Assembly (NCBI RefSeq): GCF_030519655.1
Contig: NZ_JAUMIT010000001.1
Span: 744,001-808,000, forward strand
Origin: Wenyingzhuangia gilva
GTDB lineage: Bacteria > Bacteroidota > Bacteroidia > Flavobacteriales > Flavobacteriaceae
Direction of reading: 5' to 3'
DNA: 64,000 nucleotides
A program made the position numbers and the translations under genes. Shown one piece after another: positions 53,455 through 61,625 of the stretch. Each line of letters opens with the position of its first letter. The first letter of the stretch is position 1. The notes beneath the pieces were generated by a model. The model saw only the letters and a list, made by a program, of their open reading frames with translations. It did not search any database and was not told where the DNA came from.

Positions 53455-54813
53455 ATGAAACTCTTTAAAATGATAGGCTTCTCGCTACTTTTTATCATAA
53501 TTGTATTGGTTGTTTTAAACGCTCCCAAACTAAAATTAATCTCTGGTTTTGCAGCTAAAAACCTTGCTAGTAGTTATTTTATCGCACACAGATCTGTAGA
53601 TGTAACTAATAAAACAGATAATCATGGTCCATTAACAAAACTTGCTAGCAGCAATATTGATAAAAAAAATAAAACCGCTTTTTCTACTGTTTTTGGATTT
53701 GCTAAGGAAACAGCTGTTTATCGTGAAGGGATTGGAGCTATTTTAATTAACAAAGACACTCTTCTTGGTGATAATTATTTAAGACCCAAAAGAGATTTTA
53801 CCCCTATTAAAGTTCCATATCCATATGGAAACTTAGCTCCAAAAGATTCCGTTTTTAATAATGTTAATTATCAATTAATAAACAAAGTGATTGATAACTG
53901 TTTTACCGAAAATCACGATCATCATATTAAAAACACCCGTTCTGTATTGGTATTATACAAAGGAAAAATCATCGCAGAAAAATATGCCAATGGTTTTGAT
54001 GAAAACTCATTATTACAAGGTTGGTCCATCACCAAAAGTTTATTAACCACCTGTTTTGGAGTTTTAGAAAAAGAAAATAAATTTGATATTTATAAGCCCA
54101 TCACAGCTTTTCCAGAATGGTTAAGAGATGATAGAAAAAACATCACCACCAATCATTTACTAAGAATGGAAAGTGGATTAGAATGGGAGGAAAACTATTC
54201 AACCATTTGTGATGCCACAAGAATGTTGTTTGAAGATAGCGATTTAACAAAAAGACCTTTGTCTAAAAAGCAAAGTCAACCCGCAGAAACTGAATTCAAC
54301 TATTCTTCTGGTACCAGTAATATTTTATCAGCCTTATTAAGAAAACAATTTAAAACGCATCAGGAGTATTTAGATTTTCCTTACAGAGAGTTTATTGATA
54401 AAATTGGAATGCATTCTATGATTATGGAAACCGATATTATGGGTAATTATGTAGCCTCCTCATATAGTTGGGCGACCACAAGAGACTGGGCTAAATTTGG
54501 ACAGTTAATGCTAGACAACGGAAAGTGGAACAACGAACAAATAGTTACTAAAAATTGGGTTGATTACATTAAAACACCTAATAAAACTTCTATGGGAGAA
54601 TACGGTGGACATTGGTGGCTAAATGACGGAAATTACATGCCTAACGTTCCTAAAGATTGTTTTTATGCGGATGGTTTTCAAGGTCAACGAATTTTTGTCA
54701 TTCCATCTAAAGATTTGGTAGTGGTTCGTTTTGGCGTAACCGAATTAAAAAGAGTTGGTTTTTACAGTATGTTTGATCATTTATTAGGAACCATTTGCAA
54801 AAGCATCCAATAA
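53455..54813 (+). CDS. Class C beta-lactamase-like serine hydrolase
   Basis: A 452-residue protein with an N-terminal membrane anchor (about 7-22). The nucleophile motif Ser-x-x-Lys is in GWSITKSLL (about 194) and the second-motif Tyr in FNYSSGTSNILS (about 283). DGFQGQRIFVIP near the C-terminus is typical of the family. Likely an esterase or peptidase rather than an antibiotic lactamase. It lies 3 bp before the ThrE genes and may be co-transcribed with them. Confidence 0.85.
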   Translation: MKLFKMIGFSLLFIIIVLVVLNAPKLKLISGFAAKNLASSYFIAHRSVDVTNKTDNHGPLTKLASSNIDKKNKTAFSTVFGFAKETAVYREGIGAILINKDTLLGDNYLRPKRDFTPIKVPYPYGNLAPKDSVFNNVNYQLINKVIDNCFTENHDHHIKNTRSVLVLYKGKIIAEKYANGFDENSLLQGWSITKSLLTTCFGVLEKENKFDIYKPITAFPEWLRDDRKNITTNHLLRMESGLEWEENYSTICDATRMLFEDSDLTKRPLSKKQSQPAETEFNYSSGTSNILSALLRKQFKTHQEYLDFPYREFIDKIGMHSMIMETDIMGNYVASSYSWATTRDWAKFGQLMLDNGKWNNEQIVTKNWVDYIKTPNKTSMGEYGGHWWLNDGNYMPNVPKDCFYADGFQGQRIFVIPSKDLVVVRFGVTELKRVGFYSMFDHLLGTICKSIQ

Positions 54814-54816
54814 TTT

Positions 54817-55593
54817 ATGAATACATCTTCACACATTAATACTTCTTTACAAGAAACAGCTGATTGTCTATTAGAAATTGGTTGTTTACTAATGGCATCT
54901 GGAGCAAGTACCAATAGAATACGAGTTACTATGGAGCGTATTGCCGATGGTTTGGGTTACGAAACAGAAACGTTAACCACACATAGAACAATTTTTGTTA
55001 TTGTAAAAGACAGTCAAACAAATGAAATATACAATAGTTTTAAAAAAACACCTCCTCATGGAGCTAATTTTACCTTGGTATCTGGAATTAGTAAAATGAG
55101 TTGGCATGCATTTGAAAACAATTGGACTTTAAAACAAGTAAAAGAAGAAATTGATAGATTAAAAAAAATCCCTCGCTACCCACTACTTATTACGATGATA
55201 TTTGTAAGCCTTGCTGATGCAGGTTTTTGTAGATTATTTGGCGGAGAATATATTGATTTAGGTACTGCTTTTGTAGCTACTTTTACGGCATTTACCGTAA
55301 AACACTACGCTACTAAACTAAATTTTAACGGATATCTAAGTGTCATTTTCGCTTCTTTTACCGCTTGTTTTATTACGAGTTTTGCAAGAATGTACAGCAT
55401 TGGAAACCATCCTGATTTGGCTTTTGCAACAGCGGTTTTATTTTTAGTTCCAGGAATTCCACTCATCAATTCTTTTTCTGATATTATGGATGGACATGTA
55501 ATGAACGGAATGGTAAGAGGAACTCATGCCATGGTGATTGCATTTTGTATTTCTTTAGGAATGTTGGTTACCATGCTAATTTTTAACTTTTAA
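54817..55593 (+). CDS. Threonine/serine exporter, N-terminal half (ThrE/DUF1212)
   Basis: A 258-residue protein. The ThrE N-terminal cytoplasmic domain (about 1-115) has CLLMASGASTNRIRVTMERIA, followed by about five membrane helices with VPGIPLINSFSDIMDG near the end. Together with the next gene it forms one split ThrE transporter, exporting threonine and serine. Spacing 3 bp before and after. Confidence 0.88.
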   Translation: MNTSSHINTSLQETADCLLEIGCLLMASGASTNRIRVTMERIADGLGYETETLTTHRTIFVIVKDSQTNEIYNSFKKTPPHGANFTLVSGISKMSWHAFENNWTLKQVKEEIDRLKKIPRYPLLITMIFVSLADAGFCRLFGGEYIDLGTAFVATFTAFTVKHYATKLNFNGYLSVIFASFTACFITSFARMYSIGNHPDLAFATAVLFLVPGIPLINSFSDIMDGHVMNGMVRGTHAMVIAFCISLGMLVTMLIFNF

Positions 55594-55596
55594 AAA

Positions 55597-56076
55597 ATGG
55601 ATATATTACTACATATAGAATTGGCTTTTTGGCTAGCCATAGCAGCTATAGGATTTGCTGTTTTGTTTAACGTGCCTAAACGTACTTTAATTATTATTGC
55701 CATTCTTGCAGCCTTAGGAGGTTCTTCTAAACTGATTTTAATGCATTATGGCGGTCATATTATTATAGGATCAATGGTTGGAGCCACACTTATTGGATTG
55801 TTAAGCATTCCCGCTGCACACGGAAAACATGCTCCTCCTTTAGTTTTTTCTATTCCAGCAGTCATTCCTATGATTCCTGGAGCGTTTGCTTATAAAGCCA
55901 TGCTAGGATTTATAAAACTAACTGGAGACATTTCTCTTGAATCATACCAAATAGCCTTAGACGAAACAGTAAACAATGGTCTAAAGGCTGTTTTCATTAT
56001 TTTTGCTTTAACCGCTGGAGTTTCATTTCCGATGTTAATAAGTAGGAAAGAATCGGCGAAAGAAATTAAAATCTAG
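55597..56076 (+). CDS. Threonine/serine exporter, C-terminal half (DUF3815)
   Basis: A 159-residue membrane protein of about five helices. IPAVIPMIPGAFAYKAMLG (about 88-106) mirrors the VPGIP segment of the partner, as expected for the inverted or repeated halves of ThrE. It starts 3 bp after the first half, so the pair is translated together. Confidence 0.87.
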   Translation: MDILLHIELAFWLAIAAIGFAVLFNVPKRTLIIIAILAALGGSSKLILMHYGGHIIIGSMVGATLIGLLSIPAAHGKHAPPLVFSIPAVIPMIPGAFAYKAMLGFIKLTGDISLESYQIALDETVNNGLKAVFIIFALTAGVSFPMLISRKESAKEIKI

Positions 56077-56078
56077 TC

Positions 56079-56426
56079 TTATTTTTTAACCAAAAGCACT
56101 TGCTCAGCTTCTAACAACAAATATCCCTCATCATAACAGTAATTATATCTATTTCCAGTTTTGGTTTCATAAATGTTTGTGTAAAGGTTAAAATTAAACC
56201 CTTTTTCTTCCATCATACTTTTAGGCACTTTGGTTTTTCCCGTGGTATTTAACTCGCACAAAATTTTGTAATTCTTTTTTAGCGCGTTATTAATATTTCT
56301 AACCAAACTTTTGTTTCCAACCTCTAACTTATTGTTAAAAGCATTTCTACATTGATCGTTACAAAATTTTTTATCAGATCTTCCTACGACCTTTTCTCCA
56401 CATTCTTGACAAAATTTTTCTTCCAT
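56079..56426 (-). CDS. Small zinc-ribbon protein
   Basis: About 115 residues from ATG at 56426 (an ATG one codon upstream is equally possible). A treble-clef or zinc-ribbon at the N-terminus has four Cys: CQECGEKVVGRSDKKFCNDQC (first pair Cys-x-x-Cys, second pair Cys-x-x-x-Cys). The rest (about 40-115) is basic and helical with YNYCYDEGYLLLE at the end. It could bind DNA, RNA or a protein. A TATATTTG box is preceded by a 28-bp palindrome, implying tight control. Divergent from ssb. Not otherwise recognised. Confidence 0.75.
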   Translation of the reverse strand: MEEKFCQECGEKVVGRSDKKFCNDQCRNAFNNKLEVGNKSLVRNINNALKKNYKILCELNTTGKTKVPKSMMEEKGFNFNLYTNIYETKTGNRYNYCYDEGYLLLEAEQVLLVKK

Positions 56427-56448
56427 CACATTTTATTTTAAAGATATT

Positions 56449-56456
56449 CAAATATA
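56449..56456 (-). promoter_or_regulatory. Putative -7 box of the zinc-ribbon gene
   Basis: TATATTTG on the minus strand, with TTG 23 bp upstream at 56480-56482, inside the palindrome. Confidence 0.55.
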
Positions 56457-56460
56457 ACAA

Positions 56461-56488
56461 AAACGTTTGTAAACGATTACAACCGTTT
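56461..56488. promoter_or_regulatory. 28-bp palindrome between the zinc-ribbon gene and ssb
   Basis: Left arm AAACGTTTGTAA and right arm TTACAACCGTTT are reverse complements at 11 of 12 positions around an ACGA spacer. It covers the -33 region of the zinc-ribbon promoter and is about 110 bp upstream of the ssb ATG. Best read as an operator. Confidence 0.7.
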
Positions 56489-56596
56489 ATATACGAAAGC
56501 AAATATTTAGCAACCGAGTAAAACTTTTAAAGCATTGCATCTTTGCCTTGTCAAACAACGACAACAAAAAATTAATCATCTTTAAAAATTTACGTT

Positions 56597-56935
56597 ATGA
56601 ACAATTTAAGAAACAAAGTACAGTTAATCGGACATTTAGGAGCAACCCCAATTGTTAAAGCATTTGGAAAAGACAAAAAAGTAGCTAATTTTTCTATTGC
56701 GACTACAGACACTTATTATAATAATGAGGGTGAAAGAGTTACAGATACACAATGGCACAATTTAGTTTGCTGGAACAAAACAGCAGATATTGTAGAAAAA
56801 TATTTAGACAAAGGGAGTCATATTGCTATTGAAGGGAAATTAACCAACGATAGTTGGGAAGACAAAGAAGGAAATAAAAAATATACCACCCGAATTATAG
56901 TAAACGAATTGATGATGTTAGGAAGTAAAGCCTAA
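56597..56935 (+). CDS. ssb: Single-stranded DNA-binding protein
   Basis: A 112-residue OB-fold protein: NNLRNKVQLIGHLGATPI at the start, FSIATTDTYYN and TQWHNLVCWNKTADIVEKYLDKGSHIAIEGKLT in the core. The acidic C-terminal tail used for partner binding in long SSBs is missing (it ends MMLGSKA), so it is a short, probably secondary SSB. Terminator directly downstream. A CATCTTTG near-match to the -7 box lies at 56538. Confidence 0.93.
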   Translation: MNNLRNKVQLIGHLGATPIVKAFGKDKKVANFSIATTDTYYNNEGERVTDTQWHNLVCWNKTADIVEKYLDKGSHIAIEGKLTNDSWEDKEGNKKYTTRIIVNELMMLGSKA

Positions 56936-56946
56936 CAACTCTTTAT

Positions 56947-56978
56947 AAAAAAACCTCAGCAATTGCTGAGGTTTTTTT
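56947..56978. terminator. Bidirectional terminator of ssb and the sugar operon
   Basis: The perfect palindrome AAACCTCAGCAA-TTGCTGAGGTTT is flanked by A and T runs, between convergent genes. Confidence 0.88.
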
Positions 56979-56983
56979 CTTAT

Positions 56984-58132
56984 TTATTTAATCAAGTGTG
57001 GTTTAAATGCTCCTGTATTTTGACAGCAGATTTGCTCCATTACTTGTTGTAATTCTCTTTTCATTAAAGAAATGGTATGATTTCCTCCTTCTTTTCCTAA
57101 AGCACCAACACCATACATAAAACTACGACCCATAAAAGTGAATTCTGCTCCACTAGCCATGGCTCTAGCAATGTCTGGACCTCCTCTTAATCCAGAGTCA
57201 ACCATAATTTTAATTTGATCTCCATATTTCTCAGCCAAATTGGTCATTGGCACAATAGAAGACTGTCCTGCATCTAATTGACGTCCACCGTGGTTAGAAA
57301 CAATCAATCCATCAACACCTAATTTAATGGCTTTTTCAGTATCTTCTTCACTCACCACACCTTTTATCACCAACTTTCCTTTCCATTGTTCACGGATAGA
57401 AGCAATTCTTTCTTCATTTAATCTACCTGTAAAAGTAGCATCCATAAACTGAGCAAGTTGTTGTAAGTTCATCCCTTTAGGCATGTACTGAGCCATGGTT
57501 TCAAAGTTTGGTTGACCATGTTTTAATGTTAACGCTGCCCAATGTGGGTGCTTTAACACCTCAATAATGTTCTTTAAAGTCATTCTTGGTGGCATTCCTA
57601 AACCATTACGAGTATCTCTAGGTCTTACTCCAAACGTTGGTACATCTGCCAAAATAACCAATACATCACAACCTGCTTTTGCCGCTCTGTCTATCACATC
57701 ACGTTTGATATCTTCTTTGGTTGGATGATACAATTGGAACCAAAAGTTTCCTTCGGTAATTTCTGAAATACGTTCTATACTGGTGGTGGTTACCGTACTT
57801 AAAATAAAAGGAATATTGTGATCCACTGCTGCCTTTGCTAAAATTTCTGGAGCGTTTGGCCACATCAATCCTTGCAATCCAACCGGGGCAATACCAAAAG
57901 GAGCTGAATATGTTTTTCCAAACAACTCAGTTTCCATGCTTGATTTATCAAACTTAGATAAATACTGAGGCATCAACTCTATTTTTTGAAGATCCGTTCT
58001 GTTTTTATCAAGATTGATATCTTCATTACATCCTCCATCTAAATACTCAAAAGCGAATTTTGGCATTTTCACCATCGCTCTTTTTCTTAAGTCATCCATA
58101 GAAGGATACTTGGTATTGATTTTTATTTCCAT
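56984..58132 (-). CDS. FMN-dependent alpha-hydroxy acid dehydrogenase (L-lactate type)
   Basis: A 382-residue flavoprotein of the LldD family. FEYLDGGCNEDINLDKNR is near the N-terminus; the catalytic His is in VSNHGGRQLD and the FMN-phosphate loop in MVDSGLRGGPDIARAMASGA. It oxidises an L-2-hydroxy acid, most simply L-lactate to pyruvate. As the last gene of the operon it would take care of the lactate produced by the upstream hydrolase. Glycolate or mandelate dehydrogenase are alternatives. Confidence 0.88.
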   Translation of the reverse strand: MEIKINTKYPSMDDLRKRAMVKMPKFAFEYLDGGCNEDINLDKNRTDLQKIELMPQYLSKFDKSSMETELFGKTYSAPFGIAPVGLQGLMWPNAPEILAKAAVDHNIPFILSTVTTTSIERISEITEGNFWFQLYHPTKEDIKRDVIDRAAKAGCDVLVILADVPTFGVRPRDTRNGLGMPPRMTLKNIIEVLKHPHWAALTLKHGQPNFETMAQYMPKGMNLQQLAQFMDATFTGRLNEERIASIREQWKGKLVIKGVVSEEDTEKAIKLGVDGLIVSNHGGRQLDAGQSSIVPMTNLAEKYGDQIKIMVDSGLRGGPDIARAMASGAEFTFMGRSFMYGVGALGKEGGNHTISLMKRELQQVMEQICCQNTGAFKPHLIK

Positions 58133-58167
58133 CTTAAATTAAAATTTTGCGGTAAATATAACACTCT

Positions 58168-59028
58168 TTATTTTTTTGAGTATCCTTTACAAACCTGCTT
58201 AGAAGTTCCCAAACCTTCAATACCTAATTCCATAACATCACCTGGTTTTAAATACTTTGGTGGATTGAATCCTAAACCTACTCCAAAAGGTGTTCCTGTA
58301 GAAATAATATCTCCAGGTAACAACGTCATATATTGACTGATATAAGACACTACTTCTTGTACATTAAAAATAAAATCGTTGGTAGATGAATGTTGTAAAC
58401 GTTCTCCATTCACTTCTAACCACAATTCTAAATTGTTAGGATCTTTAATTTCATCTTTAGTTGCAATAAAAGGCCCAACAGGAGCAAAAGTATCACATCC
58501 TTTTCCTTTACACCACTGACCTTCTTTTTCAATTTGAAAAGCTCTTTCAGAAATATCATTGTGCAATACATATCCTGCAATATGGTCTTCAGCATCTTCT
58601 AACTCAACATAAGAAGCTTTTTTTCCTATTACAATAGCCAACTCTACTTCCCAATCTGTTTTTTCAGAATTTTTAGGAATGATGACCTCATCATTAGGAC
58701 CACACATTGCGGTGGTAGATTTAAAAAACAATACAGGTTCAGTTGGTACTTTCATTCCTGCCTCCTCTGCATGTTTAGCGTAGTTTAACCCTACACAAAC
58801 TATTTTTGATGGTCTTGTTAATGGTGCTCCTAAACGAACGTCTTCACTAATTTCTGGGCAAGATGCTTCATTTTCTTTTAACCAAGCTGATAATCTTTCT
58901 ATTCCATCACCTCCAAAAAACTGTTCGTTATAATCATCTCCAAAAGCAGAAACATCAATCTTTTTTCCTGATGTAGTAATGACTCCTGGTTTTTCAGCAC
59001 CTTCTGCTCCAAATCTTATTAATTTCAT
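58168..59028 (-). CDS. Fumarylacetoacetate-hydrolase-family enzyme
   Basis: A 286-residue FAH-fold enzyme. The metal and substrate region has CVGLNYAKHAEEAGM, EVELAIVIGKKA (Glu ligands) and a conserved GDIISTGTPFGVG near the C-terminus. In this operon the fitting reaction is hydrolysis of 2,4-diketo-3-deoxy-L-fuconate (or the rhamnonate) to pyruvate and L-lactate. Annotation pipelines often call these ureidoglycolate lyase, which is not supported here. 20 bp after the SDR gene. Confidence 0.85.
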   Translation of the reverse strand: MKLIRFGAEGAEKPGVITTSGKKIDVSAFGDDYNEQFFGGDGIERLSAWLKENEASCPEISEDVRLGAPLTRPSKIVCVGLNYAKHAEEAGMKVPTEPVLFFKSTTAMCGPNDEVIIPKNSEKTDWEVELAIVIGKKASYVELEDAEDHIAGYVLHNDISERAFQIEKEGQWCKGKGCDTFAPVGPFIATKDEIKDPNNLELWLEVNGERLQHSSTNDFIFNVQEVVSYISQYMTLLPGDIISTGTPFGVGLGFNPPKYLKPGDVMELGIEGLGTSKQVCKGYSKK

Positions 59029-59048
59029 CTTAAATTATTTTTTAAATA

Positions 59049-59828
59049 TTATCCGTTTAATTTTATAAATCCTCCATCTATTGGGTAATCTGTTCCTGTG
59101 ATAAAAGAAGCCTCATCAGAAACCAGATACAATGCTAAATTACCAATTTCTTCTGGTTTAGCCATTCTACCCATAGGTTGTGTTGCCGATAATTTCTCAA
59201 ACATTTCCGCTTCTTTTCCTGGGTAGTTTTTAGAAATAAATCCATCAACAAAAGGTGTATGTACTCTTGCTGGCGAAATACAATTGCAACGAATTCCATC
59301 TTTTACATAATCTTTTGCAATAGAATACGTCATGGTTAAAACTGCTCCTTTGGTCATAGAATACGCAAAACGATCATCAATTCCCACAGAAGAAGCGATA
59401 GAAGCCATGTTGATAATAGCTCCACCTCCATTTTGTTTCATAAAAGGTACTACGGCATATAAAGAATTATAAACACCTTTGATATTTACATTGTACAATC
59501 TATCTAAATCTTCAGGCCCACAAGCTTCGATATTACCCACATGTGCAATTCCTGCATTGTTTACTAAAATATTTATTACCTGTTTTTCATTGATAGATTT
59601 CATCACGGTTTTTACCTCTTCGTGATTGGCAACATTTGCTTGATAAACGGTTGCTTTTCCTCCTTTGGCAATAATTTCATCGGCTACTCTTTGAGCACCT
59701 TCTACAGTTAAATCTAAAATATTTACCAATGCTCCAGCTCCAGCCAAAGCTTTAGAGATCGCTTCACCAATTCCGCTACCTCCACCAGTAACCACAGCAC
59801 ATTTTCCTGTTAAATTAAATACTGACAT
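59049..59828 (-). CDS. Short-chain dehydrogenase (SDR)
   Basis: A 259-residue classical SDR. The cofactor site is TGGGSGIGEA (about 14-23), then NNAG (about 90), the active Ser about 143, and Tyr/Lys in YSMTKG. In context it would be 2-keto-3-deoxy-L-fuconate (or rhamnonate) 4-dehydrogenase. 12 bp after the UxaA gene. Confidence 0.88.
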   Translation of the reverse strand: MSVFNLTGKCAVVTGGGSGIGEAISKALAGAGALVNILDLTVEGAQRVADEIIAKGGKATVYQANVANHEEVKTVMKSINEKQVINILVNNAGIAHVGNIEACGPEDLDRLYNVNIKGVYNSLYAVVPFMKQNGGGAIINMASIASSVGIDDRFAYSMTKGAVLTMTYSIAKDYVKDGIRCNCISPARVHTPFVDGFISKNYPGKEAEMFEKLSATQPMGRMAKPEEIGNLALYLVSDEASFITGTDYPIDGGFIKLNG

Positions 59829-59840
59829 ATTTTTCTTTTT

Positions 59841-61496
59841 TTATAATGACATCCCTCTTTTCCAAGGAATAAAATCGTTTTGACCTAATTTCATGGCTTT
59901 GGTTTTTTCTCCACTAGCCACTTTAATTACATATTCTAATAATTCTTCTCCTTTAGATGATAAAGTATCTCCTTCAATCACTCCACCTGTATTAAAATCG
60001 ATGATATCATTCATCTTATTAAAAAGTTTGGTGTTACTAGACACTTTTATGACTGGCACTACAGGGTTTCCTGTTGGGGTTCCTAGCCCAGTAGTAAATA
60101 AAATAATATTACATCCCGATCCCGCCAATCCAGTGGTAGATTCTACATCATTTCCAGGAGTACACAACAAATTCAATCCTGTTTTGGTAATTTGTTCTGT
60201 ATAATCTAGCACATCAGTTATAGGAGAACTCCCTCCTTTTTTTGCTGCTCCAGCAGATTTAATAGCATCGGTAATTAAACCATCTTTAATATTTCCTGGT
60301 GATGGATTGGCATGAAAACCTCCTCCTAACAATTCCGCCTTAGCATTATAGGTAGACATAATATTAGAAAATTTATCTGCATTTTCCTTAGAATTACATC
60401 TATTAATTAACTCTTGCTCTACTCCATTTAATTCAGGAAACTCGGCCAACACGGTAGTCCCTCCTAAACCAACAATTAAATCAGACACATACCCTAGAGT
60501 AGGATTGGCAGAAATACCAGAAAACCCATCAGATCCTCCACATTCCAAACCAATAGTTAACTTACTTAAATCCGCAGGCTCTCTTTCAAATTTATTAGCT
60601 TTTATTAAACCCACAAAAGTTTTTTTAATAGCTTCTTCAATAAAATCTCTTTCCGAAGTACTGTCTTGCTGGGTTAACACATACAAAGGCTTTTTATTTT
60701 CTTTAGAAAAACTATTTAAAGCATCTTCTAAAATTTTTGCTTGTGCATGTTGGCATCCTAAACTCAATACTGTTGCTCCAGCTACATTTGGATTGTTGAT
60801 GTAACCTGCTAATAAATGGCATAACGCAACTGAATCTGGAGTTGATCCTCCACAACCACCATCGTGTCTTAAGAAGTGAATTCCATCTACATTAGGAAAT
60901 AATTTATTAGTCTTGATTTCTTCTTTATTTGTTTGAATAGAAGTACTCAAAACTTCATCTTCAGAAGCTCCTTGCTTGTAAACATTTACCAGTTTATCAA
61001 CAGCAAAACCTGATTCTTCTTTTTGATTAAATCCTAATTGATCAACAATGGCTTTTTCTATCACCGTAACATTTCTGTTTTCACAAAAAACCAAAGGAAT
61101 GACCAACCAATTGTTTTGCGTTCCTACTTTACCATCAGCTCTATGATAACCTTGAAATGTTTTGCCTTTAAATTTTGAAATATCTGGAGCTTTCCAAGTT
61201 TCTTTCTCATTTTTTTGAACCGAATATTCCTCCGCTTTATGGATTACATTATGCGTATGAATAAGTTCTCCTTTTAAAATAGTTTGTGTAGCCGCTCCAA
61301 CCAACACTCCATACATATAAATTAAATCTCCTTTTTTTAAGTCTACAGACACAAACTTATGTTTTGCTGGAACATCTGTTTTTAACACATATTCATTTCC
61401 TTCATAAGAAATAACATCCCCTTTACCAAGGTCAGTTAAAGCAACAATTACATTGTCTTTTGCGTGTATTCTTAACACCGAATTTTTTTGAGACAT
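59841..61496 (-). CDS. UxaA-family sugar acid dehydratase
   Basis: A 551-residue protein with an N-terminal SAF domain (about 5-90) and the altronate/galactarate dehydratase core (HDGGCGGSTPDSVALCHLL, GLECGGSDGFSGISANP, LLCTPGNDVESTTGL). The Cys and His suggest an iron site. In Campylobacter jejuni, UxaA-type genes sit in the fucose locus, so an L-fuconate dehydratase role is plausible here; altronate or galactarate is the alternative, but the three neighbours argue for a 6-deoxy sugar acid. First gene of the operon. Confidence 0.85.
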   Translation of the reverse strand: MSQKNSVLRIHAKDNVIVALTDLGKGDVISYEGNEYVLKTDVPAKHKFVSVDLKKGDLIYMYGVLVGAATQTILKGELIHTHNVIHKAEEYSVQKNEKETWKAPDISKFKGKTFQGYHRADGKVGTQNNWLVIPLVFCENRNVTVIEKAIVDQLGFNQKEESGFAVDKLVNVYKQGASEDEVLSTSIQTNKEEIKTNKLFPNVDGIHFLRHDGGCGGSTPDSVALCHLLAGYINNPNVAGATVLSLGCQHAQAKILEDALNSFSKENKKPLYVLTQQDSTSERDFIEEAIKKTFVGLIKANKFEREPADLSKLTIGLECGGSDGFSGISANPTLGYVSDLIVGLGGTTVLAEFPELNGVEQELINRCNSKENADKFSNIMSTYNAKAELLGGGFHANPSPGNIKDGLITDAIKSAGAAKKGGSSPITDVLDYTEQITKTGLNLLCTPGNDVESTTGLAGSGCNIILFTTGLGTPTGNPVVPVIKVSSNTKLFNKMNDIIDFNTGGVIEGDTLSSKGEELLEYVIKVASGEKTKAMKLGQNDFIPWKRGMSL

Positions 61497-61500
61497 ATTT

Positions 61501-61517
61501 AACGATTTAATATCGTT
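61501..61517. promoter_or_regulatory. Dyad at the start of the sugar-acid operon
   Basis: AACGAT-TTAAT-ATCGTT, 6-bp perfect arms, between the -7 box and the first ATG, overlapping the predicted transcription start. Candidate operator. Confidence 0.5.
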
Positions 61518-61518
61518 A

Positions 61519-61552
61519 CAAATTTAGGGCAGCCCCACTTGCTAAAAATCAA
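61519..61552 (-). promoter_or_regulatory. Promoter of the sugar-acid operon
   Basis: TTG (61550-61552), a 23-bp spacer and TAAATTTG (61519-61526) on the minus strand; -7 box exact, spacing at the upper limit. Confidence 0.55.
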
Positions 61553-61625
61553 ATATTAAGCCCAAAATCAATACTTTTTTTGCAGAAATCCTTTGAAAAC
61601 CTCCTTAATAAAGAATTTAAGTATT

